DNA of 64,000 bases from Paramecium sonneborni (taxonomy: Eukaryota > Ciliophora > Oligohymenophorea > Peniculida > Parameciidae), in contig CAJJDN010000081.1 of NCBI GenBank assembly GCA_905182985.1, positions 73,615-137,614 of the forward strand. The letters run 5' to 3'. Both the position numbers and the translations under genes were made by a program. This document shows, in pieces, positions 54,341 through 64,000 of this stretch (its first letter is position 1; the number at the start of each line of letters is the position of its first letter). The notes under the pieces are model-generated. The model was not told the DNA's origin. It worked only from the letters and a program-made list of their open reading frames with translations, and searched no databases.

Positions 54341-55763
54341 TTGTTATAGATTTAGATCTTTTAATTTGATACTGATATTACTGATTTGAAAAGAGATTGT
54401 TTAAAATGTTATCTCAACATTAAAAAACTCATAATAATTAAATGATAAGTGTTCCATTAATTTATCGAATTATTTCAATATTAAAGAGGAATAATAAAAT
54501 TTGTTTAGTACATAAATTAATTAATGACATTTCTTTGGGCTGACATACCATTTGAATGGACCTGTCTTTCCTTAAGATATCATAATGATATGCTTTGGTA
54601 AAAGATATCATGATGATAGGTATATATGGAGCCTTTTTTAAATGATACCTACATTTGCAGCAGGTTTCTATCAATTGTACAAACATCAAACAACCCCAGA
54701 TTATTATCATAAAATAAAAAAAGGCAGTTGGGATCAGTTTATTGTCATGTTTTTTGTATTCCAAAACAATACTATAAGGCTGTCCCCATTCCATTCTATT
54801 ATTTAATTGATCTCACAATTTCTATTGTGGAGGGAACCTTTTTTGAACCATGTAGATTCTGGCTTTGGTTTCATCATATGGTAAACCATTTATTCACAAA
54901 TCTAAGGTTTCTATGATTGTAATCCCTGCTTTGATTCTTAGAAATGAATATGAATGGTAAGACACAATGATTATGGCTACTCATACCTTATTGATGAAGT
55001 ATCCCTTCATCTTTTTATTTAATATATTATATGTTGGACTAGTCTTTTATTACAACATTTTGCTCTATTTCAGGTATGTTTCCTCCTATATCTTATCTAG
55101 TCCTTTAAATCAAAAATGGATTAATAGGTTTCTGGGTAAATTCTTCCCATTTATCTATTACAGCTTTATTGTCCTCTTGGTTCATGATTGCAATAATGCC
55201 TTGCCATTCCTATTTTGATCATTCATTAAAAAACATATATCTTTACAATAATATTATCTATTATTAATGTTTAATCTTATTTAAATTCATTTCATATAAA
55301 AATTGTATTTATGATAATAGCAATTTAAGCAAACAAATTAAAATAATAATTATCTCTATTCTCTATTATTACTAATCAGAGTAAATCAATTTTTCGAACT
55401 TAACTCGTTCCCATCACTTTAATATTCAGAATCTATTGTAAAATCTAAAACATATTATAATTTTATTTGAATTTCCTTTACTCTATCATCAAGTTCAATT
55501 TTAATAAAAACTATTTGCAATATTATGTTAAAATTGTATAACCAGATCTTATTTCCGAAATATTCAATTTCATAGAATTTATTTCAAATTTTTTATTAAT
55601 ACTTTTCAATTGATATTTTTTACAATAACAGAAAAAATGGCACACATGTAAAGATAATCTAATTTAAGTTATTTTCCATCTAAAATTGTAGCTAATATAT
55701 GCATAAAGAGTTAAAAAATATTAAAATCAAAAAATAGCATTATAAAAAAATTAAAATTTATTC

Positions 55764-56100
55764 AAATGGATGAAAGTGAATTTATGATACATCTATTAAT
55801 TTAGAATTATCTTAAAAATTAAAGACAAATAATTCTAGTCCAAAATAAAGCCTTAATAATTGGATGAAAAGTTAATTATCTTCTAAAAAAATATGTAAAT
55901 TATACTAATTATATACCAAATCTTACAATTATACATTCAGACTTAAATAAAAATGAAATTCAAAAATAAGCTATTAAATACAGTGAAAAAATTGGATATG
56001 ATTATTTAGATTTGCAAAATGATTTTCATATTTTTGGAGAATATGCTACTTTTGGATTTGAATTAGATTAAGGGCAAGCATAAAAAAATCCAAAACTAAA
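55764..56100 (+). pseudogene. degraded coding relic, unknown
   Basis: From MDESEFMIHLLIQ the frame meets TGA after ~36 codons but continues in the same frame with protein-like sequence (TIIHSDLNKNEIQKQAIKYS, FHIFGEYATFGFELDQG) to another TGA. I do not recognise the source family. Confidence 0.35.
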
Positions 56101-56796
56101 TTGAATTTTTGCCACTTTAAAAGTTCTGTTTTGATCACCAGAATAACCTACTTTAATAAATACTGACATAAATTATAATTCTAATAATAAAAGCAATACA
56201 AGCAATTCAAATAGAAGGAGTGTCGTTATGTTAATGAATGTTTGAAGGATTTATTGATAAGATTGAATTAGGATAGGTTGAGAAGATTATTGAAATAAAT
56301 TACGTGATTTTATAAGTAAGGTGCAAGAAAAGTTGAATAAAAATATTTCAGTTTTAGAAAAATGTCTATTCAAAAGTCATAAAGAAACTAATGAAAAAAT
56401 TTGAATGAATTAAGTAATTTATATATTATGTATATTAAATAGTTCAAAAGTAATTAAAAGTTAGTAGTGGTTTCAATAGGTATTAATAAAGTATGCATAA
56501 ATATTTATTTACCTAAGAAAATAATGACATGAGATGGTATAAAACGAATGAAGTGGGTATTCGGAAAAGAAGGAGTAATTATGTGATGACAGTAGTCAAT
56601 AATTCTTATATGATTTATAGAAGATGATTCTCCATCTATATAATTGAGTAAGTTGAGGTTAAATTAGCATATGAAAATTCCCATAAAATTAAAAATTAAT
56701 ATTAAATAAATTGAATAAGGGGAGAGAGGAGATTATGATAGTTTTTTCGCCACATGAAAATAATTATATTGTTTGAATATTAAATTAAATGGCTTC

Positions 56797-58320
56797 TCAT
56801 TTTTTATCTTTTCTTTTTCTATCTTCTATAATATAAGAATTGAAATACTGTTGTCCTATTAAGTGCTAAGCTAATAAGCTAAAGTTTCTTTGATATATGG
56901 TCTTTGGATATCAATAGGTTTATCAATAATCTTGGCGTTGGCATTAACATTTTAATCGTTAATGACCAATTATAAATGGACTGGAGGACGTAATGCCTCC
57001 TGCAATTAAGAGGACGATGAATACAAGAGTAAATAACTTGAAAATTAAATAGGTGCGATACTTCCTATTTTACTAAAAGACATAAATCCCAATTAGATCT
57101 CCATACTTTTTAAATTCCAAATAGACATTAAAAGGAGGTACATCTCTATCTAATTCAACTTGCACCTCATAATTCCTCAATAAATCTTAAACAGGTCGTT
57201 ATTTTTTAGCTACAACCAAAAGAGGAATACCCTTAACTTGCAAACAGGGTCTCAAATTTACTAAATATTGAGCAGTATTTTCATCTTAAAATTATAACTC
57301 TAAATATTGCATCTTATCAGAAGTGTCTTAATAATTTAAATAAATAATAACTCCAAGTATGATTAATAGGTGCATTCTATTTATGATGAGTAACAATCTC
57401 TTAGATGACTTCATTCTCATTTACTTCTTGTGGAATAGAGAAGATATAAACACTATTCTTATCAGTGAACACTTGTTAAGGTTTGATAGGTTAAACATTC
57501 AATTAATCTTTATTCAATTCTAAAGAAGAACTTCTAGATGAATGTCTATTCTTTTTTATTTATTTTATTCTTCTAGGTTCACTAGAAGAAGAAGGAGATC
57601 TTCTTCTAGATCCTTATCCCTGTTATTATTTACTCTCAACTTTCTTACTCTTTTTCTTTTTGCTAACACTTCTACTTTTATATCTCCTAGATGATTCACT
57701 ACTTTCACTTCTCCCTTTAGATTATTGCTATTTTTAATATTCAAATATTACATTTCTCCTTAAAGATCGTTCCAAGTGTTCTTTATCCAACATATTCTTA
57801 TTTTCAAGATAGTTTTTAAACGCATCACTTAATTCTACTACTTCCTTTTATCTTCCTATTCATAATTACGCTTCTACTTACCATTCCTTCCAAAGTTGAA
57901 GTGCTTCTTCCCAATATATACTAACTTTGCATTATCATCGTTGCTCATTCCTATTGCTACATCACAATATGATCCCTGGCTATTAAACATCTACACCACA
58001 TCACAAGATCCAGCCAAATTCACTAAATATTACCATACCTTACCTTTTCTCTTTATGAAACTTAAGAATTCGTTTGTACTCATCCCGTTCATATGTACAT
58101 GACGTACATAAAAGTGAATCTTGAATTCACTATGTGGATAATAACGTTTTCCAATCTTGTTCTCAAATGATGATGATTAATTTGAGTATGAATCATTTGA
58201 TGAATCACGTTTCTTTTGTTGTCCTTTTCTTCCTTCTTCTCCGTATGAAGAAGCATTTCTTCCCTCTTCCTTTGTCTCCTGCTTTTGTACTTCCTCTTGT
58301 TATACTTACTACTAAATCAT
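56797..58320 (-). CDS. SR-rich RNA-binding-type protein
   Basis: From MIQQQVQQEEVQKQ with short introns (26 nt near 57.87 kb, 25 nt near 57.06 kb, 23 nt near 56.83 kb, and one unresolved near 57.32 kb). An N-terminal alpha/beta domain (FKIHFYVRHVHMNGMS ... VWQYLVNLAGSCDVV) is followed by an SR region (SESSRRYKSRSVSKKKKSKK, SRRRSPSSSSEPRR). Two RRM-like segments follow (VYIFSIPQEVNENEV; NVYLEFKKYGDLIGIYVF) and a basic end, DNKDRKRKDKK. This suggests a splicing or mRNA-binding factor and a possible SRPK substrate. Start 58320 is only 14 nt from the start of the next plus gene; the internal Met at 58092 is an alternative. Confidence 0.65.
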
Positions 58321-58334
58321 TTTTTTAAATATTA
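58321..58334. promoter_or_regulatory. 14-nt spacer between divergent start codons
   Basis: Pure A/T between the proposed start of the SR-rich gene (minus) and the giant coiled-coil gene (plus). If the minus start is really at 58092 the spacer grows to 242 nt. Confidence 0.4.
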
Positions 58335-61300
58335 ATGTTAAATTCAAATAATGAGGTGCTTCTCAAATAAGTCAATAAAAATCAAACTCTCCTCATCCAA
58401 AAACTACAAGATGACATCTAACTCCTGAATGAAGAAATTTAGGCTTCTAATGAATATATAGACTAACTTAAATAACAACATCATCTAGAATTATCACAAT
58501 AATCATCTATTATTCAAGATCTTAGAAAGGATTCCGAGAACTATCAATAACAATAATTGGAACTTCAATAAAAGTTTACATAATCTGTATTATAAAATCA
58601 ATTACTACAATCCAAATATGATAAAAAAAATAAACTATATAAAGATTAAATAATTGAACTCAAACAACAAATCAAACTTACTCATCACAAAAACTAAGAT
58701 TATCAAAGAGATATTCTTGACCTTCGCAAGTCCATTGATATTAAAAAAAATGAAGTCTCTAAACTTCATGACAGCTCTTCATTATTAAATGAATAAAATA
58801 AATAGCTAAAATCTAATTTAGAACTTCTAAAAGTTGATTACGAAAATAAAATAGAGCAATATCAAAATTTAATTTAAGACAAAGATGAGGAAATAACACT
58901 AATCATAAACGAAAACGATTTGTTAAATAAAACCAATCTAGAATTAATACAAAATAATACAATTCAATCCTAAACCCTTCACTCTTAAATCAACACACTA
59001 CAATAAGATAATCAAAATCTATAAATTTAATTATCTGATCTTCTAAATCACAACACCCTCTTAAAATAATAATTGAATTAACAATCTACTGAATTACAAA
59101 TCATATCCTCTTCAATCTAATTGCAATCAGCAGCTTAATCTCAATAAATCCTTGCTGAACAATAAAATTAAGATTTATTGAATCACAACTAAGAACTAGA
59201 GATTATTTTATAACAAAAAGATGTGGATATATCATCTCTATAAAAATTTATTGAGGATCAAAATCTCAAAATTACTCAATTAGAATAATAAAATAGTGAT
59301 CTAGAATTATCTTATCAATAAGAGAAATAAAATAATCAAGAATCCTCTAATTAGATTAATTATTTGTAAGAATAAATATCTAAACTTACATCAGATCTGA
59401 AAGAAGCTGAATTAAAACATATTTAAGTGAAATCAATCCAAGAAACAACTATTTCTAAACTTAATTATGATATTCGATTGTTAGAATAAAAAAATGAAGA
59501 TTTACTATTACATAACAATAAACTTATTAATGAAATCAAGTAAAATGAATTAATTTAACAAAAAGAATCTACTCTTATTTGTTAGAAAAATTCAGAATTT
59601 GAAATCTAGCTATTAGAATCTTAGCATTAAATAGAAGATTTAAAGCAGCAAAAACAAAAACAAGAACTTGTCATTGAAATGTTAAATCATTAGTAATTAT
59701 TACAAAAATAAATATAATCAAAATTAGAAGAAGATATTACTAAATATTAAAACTTTCTCATTTCCCATGATAAACAATTAGAAGCAGTAACTTCTAATGA
59801 AAGCTCTGACTCTAGTGATTCAAGTGAAGATTTAATTACCGAAAAACCACAATAATTAAATTTTGATTCACTTTGTAATAAGTTAACCGAATAAATCAGA
59901 CTCATCTAACTTAGACTAGAAATTTATGAAAAATAAATCAAGTAATATAAACAAGAACTTCATTCTAAAACTGTTGAAATTCAAAAATTGTTTAGTGAAA
60001 ATTCTGAATCAAATTTAAAAGTATAAAGATTATCTTAAATGTAACCTAAATTAGAATGCTAACTCTAAAACCAAGAAGCATATTTAAAAGAAAAAGATTT
60101 AATTATACAAAATTTAACAAAATAAATTGATAATTTATAAGCTTAGCTTCATGATAAAGAAGAAACATCTTTAAATCTTTAAAAATAAATACAAATATTA
60201 AAAGAAGTTTAACAGAATCAAATTGAGGATTTAAAAAATCAAACTTTTATTCAGGTTGAATAAAAACAAGTAAAAATAGAAGAATTAACTACAAAAAATA
60301 AAGACTATGAGGATCAATTGAGATAAAATGAAAATAAAATAAGATAATTAGAAATAGAAAATGAATCTTTGAATCTAAAAAATACTTCTTAAGATCTTAA
60401 ACTATCAAATTTATCAAATCAACTTTAACTTGAGCTTGCTATTAAAAATGATTTATAGAGCAATTTATTATCCATTAAAGATTAATAAATAAAAGCTGAA
60501 GCTTCAATTTATGATTTAGTATTTCAAAAGATTAATTCTTAAATGAACTTATTTACAAAAGATAATACAGAATAGATTAAAACCCTGATATAAGTAAAAA
60601 CTGAATGTCTTCAAAAGAATATTTTAAGAATTATCAATAAATATTAAAAAATATTCGAAAAAATATAGATAAATTATCATAACATTTAAAATTTGTATGA
60701 ACTTGCTCAATAGACCTTAATTTAAAAAGAAAGTTTTTATTAAATTGAAAATGAAAAGCAATAAAATCAAATTAAAACATTGTAACAGGAAATGCAATAA
60801 AAAAATAGACTTATCCTCTAATATGAAGATTAATAGAAGAAGTTATCTTTTGATTTGCATAATATCGAACAAGAGAATCATAACTAAAAAATAATGATTA
60901 ATGAGCAAAATTAAAAAATAGATGAAAAAACTAAAATAAATAGCTTAGCAAAAGGATTTAATAATCAAATAGAGGAATTATAAAAAAGAATAATAATTAT
61001 GTAATCAGATCTTGATAGAGCTGTATAAAAAAATACTTAATTAGATACCTAAGCTTAAGATTTAAAAAATTAAGTTCATTCTAAATAAAATAGAATTAAT
61101 GAACTAAAGCAAGAGTTAAATCATCTAAAAAATGATTAAACAGGAACATAATTGGATTAGTAAAAATTTTAATAACAGTAAAATTAGATATTAGAATTAA
61201 TTTCGAAAAATACAAATATAACCCAATAAAATTTAGATTTATAACTTAAGTTAAGAGAAATATAAGAAATAAATTAAAATTTATAAGATAAAGTTAATTT

Positions 61301-62203
61301 ATTAATGAAATAAGGAATAAGCTAAAAGGATGCAATTAATTTATTGCAATAATAAAACCAAATAGAAGTTAAATAGAATTTGGAATTATTATAATAAATG
61401 GACCCCCTATAATAGTAGATAGATAATTTAACAAGAGAAAATAGAAAGTTACAATAATTAAATAATGATTTCGAAAAAGCATATGGTAAATTACCACTTT
61501 ATGGTAGTCCGAGTCCAAAAAAAGCTCAAAATTACGATCATAATTCAGTCAAGAGATTAGAAGAAGATTCAAAATAAATGGAGCTAAAATTCTAACAAGA
61601 AATGTAGGATAAGAATAAAGAAATAAATAATCTCACTTTATAATATGAATAAAAATTAGAACAATTGAGAGATCTAAATTAAGAAGAAATCTAATAACTA
61701 GAATAAAATTGTATTACATTAAGTAATCAATTAAAATAATTACAAATCTTAAACAATAAACTTGGAGAAGAAAATGGTCTTATTGAGAGAGAAAATATAA
61801 AACTAAATGAATAGGTAGAAAAATTAACAAACTTATTGGATTTATAAAAGTAAAATCAAAAATTGCTAGAAAATAAAGAAACTGAATTGAGTAGATTGAA
61901 CATGGTCAACTAATAAATTTTTGATGAAAACTAAAAATTCTAGAAACAAATTTTCAATTTAGAGGAGGAAAATTAAAATATTAAATAATTACAAAATAAA
62001 TAAATTATAAATAATTAAGTGATTGAATAATTATAAATGAAAATAAAGTGTAAGTAGTTTAAGTTATTATTGTAGTGAATGAAGAATAAATAGAGAGATT
62101 ACTAATGAGTAATAAATCGTTGATGGAAGAGAATGCAAACCTTTAGGAATAAATTAAGGAAGATTTAAACTCTAGTTTTAGCAGCAGTGTTTCATAAAAG
62201 TGA
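58335..62203 (+). CDS. giant coiled-coil protein (~1,280 residues)
   Basis: One 26-nt intron near the 3' end (62050-62075) and otherwise a single frame of about 1,280 residues. Almost the whole protein is Gln-, Leu-, Glu-, Lys- and Asn-rich heptad-like coiled coil, with a Ser/Asp-rich break (SNESSDSSDSSEDLI) around residue ~495 and a Pro/Ser break (GKLPLYGSPSPKKAQNYD) around ~1,050. It ends SSFSSSVSQK. Such proteins are typical of ciliate cytoskeleton or tethers; function cannot be read. Over 1,200 codons without TGA at this AT content is strong evidence that it is real. Confidence 0.88.
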
Positions 62204-62225
62204 TTATATTAATTAATAAATAAAA

Positions 62226-62540
62226 ATGGGTAGTTGTGCAACAAAAAATTAGGAGAATGAAGTTTCTTTACCTTCTAATCCTAGATTATAAAGGGCTTAC
62301 TAAGTAAAATGAAATCGATTTGATAGTAATATTCGTAAATCATCGAAATAACTCACCCATTAAATGTGAATTAGAAATACAATAGTTACTTTACATTGAT
62401 TCCAGATCAATTTGTAGGTACAGGAATAAAGAAGGCAAATTAATATGAATCTCGTCTATCTAAAGAAGAATGGCAATAAAAAAGAGTTGAATTTTGGGGT
62501 ATATATGTCTATTTGAATAATAGATTCAAGAATAGAGGGN
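62226..62540 (+). CDS. UBTD-like (ubiquitin-domain) protein, truncated at an N
   Basis: Starts MGSCATKNQENEVSLP, a probable N-myristoylation signal, with introns 62304-62326 and 62499-62523. It then reads ESRLSKEEWQQKRVEFWDSR and IEG, matching the region before the helical domain of UBTD1/2 proteins (LRSKRDEFWDTAP in animals). A single N at 62540 follows, after which the expected continuation (IWxALR and a ubiquitin fold) is absent. The gene is therefore partial, most likely because two contigs are joined at the N. Confidence 0.6.
62540..62540. other. single ambiguous base at a probable contig junction
   Basis: Lone N inside a gene whose reading frame makes sense only on its left side. Confidence 0.6.
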
Positions 62541-62651
62541 TAAGATTAAGCATGAATCCAAAAGCAAGCAGTTTGAATTCAATCAAGAAGTAGAAAATCT
62601 TTAAAACTATTTGATGATTACAATCTATAATTATGAAATTTTAACAACGAG

Positions 62652-64000
62652 ATGTATGGTCAACAGTAGCAAATTTAATCTTAAGAAGTATAAATTATTG
62701 AATATAAAAGTTTAATCTTAGAAAATTAGAAGCAAATAGAAAAAGAAGATAATGAATCTAAAGATTTACAGTTATAACTAAATAAAAAAAGAAGTTTATA
62801 AAAATATTAATTCATATATAAAATTTAGTTATTATCTAATTCTTAAATTTGTTCAACATATATATAGGTATAAACTAATTAAATTAACAAAAATAAGCAA
62901 AAAGGATTTCTTTATAAGGTAAATGAATATTAAAAAAATATATTGATGGTTATGAATCATCATTTAAAATTTTTAAAATCAAGTATTTGAATTATAATAA
63001 ATAATTTTAAGAAGCTTAAATTAATTAATAGATAAAATCTAAGAAAAAATAACTCATTAAAATAAAAATTAATAAATTGAATAATATTATGTAGAACTTA
63101 AAAATACCTTAAAAATTCCATAAGTAAAATTTATAATTATAAGTTTATAAGAATAAAAAAGTTGAAAAATAAAAGACTTTAAAATTTAAAGAAGCTAAAA
63201 TAAATGAATAAAAAGATCTGATAAAAATAAAAGCAAGAAAATATTAAAATAATCTAACAAGAATTTGAAAATAAAACATTTCAAATTTAATTTAGGAATA
63301 CTATATTAACTACAGAATTAATTATAATTTTTGAGAAATAGAAAAAGAAATTATAATTTATGCTAAATAAATTAATCAGAAAAATAGAAAATCTTATTAA
63401 TTAATAATTTCTTAAAAAATTAAATTGATTTATTCATTAAGAAAATAAATCTAAGATAAATAATAATTTTTCAATCGTTAATAATGATATATATAAGTTT
63501 TGAGTGAGTAAAATGATTCGAATAATTTTAAGATTCAGCGAGAGAAAGAAGCTAAAGACAATAGAATATTTTTAAAATATATTAAAAAAGTAAAGTATAT
63601 AGGCTAAAACTTAAAAAAAAAAAAGGTTAAGAACTTGAATACAATTTTTCAGATTAAAAGAAAAAGTTAGATGAAAATATTATCGATTAAGAAGTATAAT
63701 AGGTTACAATAAATAAATTGGAATTAATTAATGAATAATTAAAAAAAGTAGTAGATAAATATATAAAATAAATAGATTAATAAAAAATGGATTACATATA
63801 AAAAAGAAACTATTTGAGTAGTCAATTCAAAGAATAATTATAAAATCCAAATTAAAAATCTTTAAGATAATTTAATATAAAAAACTCTAAATGAGAAAGA
63901 ATTTTTGTGGAAAATTAAAGAATTAAGATAGTAGTATAAAGAGGAAATAGAAAGGAGTAAAAAGAAAGAGGAGAACAAGAGAGTAAAGAAGATTAGAAGT
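62652..64000 (+). CDS. coiled-coil gene, partial at window edge
   Basis: From ATG 62652 the frame reads MYGQQQQIQSQEVQIIEYKS and stays protein-like and heptad-rich; a 29-nt intron starting at the GTATTTGAATT near 62.98 kb restores the frame (KAQINQQIKSKKKQLIKI). Further introns are needed to reach the window end and are not resolved. Very high Lys/Gln/Asn. Start and exon structure are provisional. Confidence 0.4.

Larger units (their letters stand above)
52739..56796. other. gene-poor island with degraded coding relics
   Basis: About 4 kb with no intact gene. It holds a broken kinase fragment (53940-54340, minus), a broken frame on the minus strand at ~54460-55215 (EWQGIIAIMNQEDNKAVIDK, then frame loss), and a broken plus-strand frame at ~55764-56100 (GYDYLDLQNDFHIFGEYATF) with TGA inside. 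Confidence 0.55.

Overview
This window looks like a macronuclear scaffold of a Paramecium-type oligohymenophorean ciliate. It is extremely AT-rich. Read with the standard code almost no gene is open, but read with TAA and TAG as glutamine and TGA as the only stop, long genes appear on both strands. Nearly every gene is interrupted by introns of about 22-32 nt, mostly GTA...TAG. Two genes encode trichocyst matrix proteins, a Paramecium hallmark. Because TGA is the only stop, many standard-code ORFs are only shadows; I re-read the genes by eye in the ciliate code and spliced them where frame and splice sites agreed.

Layout. 0.8-5.2 kb, plus: a coiled-coil protein and a katanin p80-like WD40 protein. 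5.3-15.1 kb, minus: a degenerate membrane-pyrophosphatase homologue and a giant multi-PHD protein with a polyQ tract. 15.4-25.3 kb: coiled-coil and TPR-like proteins, a small helix-turn-helix protein, a calcium-dependent protein kinase and its head-to-head partner. 25.7-38.4 kb: SRPK-type kinase, a mitochondrial-type protein, a UBC9-like E2, a trichocyst matrix protein beside an N gap with a duplicated flank, a SIKE-like coiled coil, a RING protein, MTHFD/FolD, PRP38, an HspBP1/Fes1-like protein and a glyoxalase-fold protein. 39.9-51.1 kb: a pseudokinase, a DUSP-USP deubiquitinase, a second trichocyst matrix protein, a two-part unknown protein, an F-box protein, a coiled-coil protein and a second pseudokinase. 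51.8-52.7 kb: a Gln/Asn-rich protein. 52.7-56.8 kb: gene-poor with coding relics. 56.8-64.0 kb: an SR-rich RNA-binding-type protein, a giant coiled-coil protein, a truncated UBTD-like gene and a partial coiled-coil gene.

There is no operon logic in the bacterial sense, but packing is very tight. Four head-to-head pairs have only 14-24 nt between start codons, and several tandem neighbours are 11-50 nt apart. Recurrent themes are RNA splicing (SRPK, PRP38, SR-rich protein), calcium/phospho-signalling (CDPK, two pseudokinases), ubiquitin/SUMO handling (E2, USP, RING, F-box) and exocytosis cargo. The most unusual items are the catalytically dead pyrophosphatase homologue, the ultra-short head-to-head spacers, two genes with an in-frame TGA, and a probable assembly duplication around the N gap. 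Exon boundaries are inferred by eye; no search or alignment was run.
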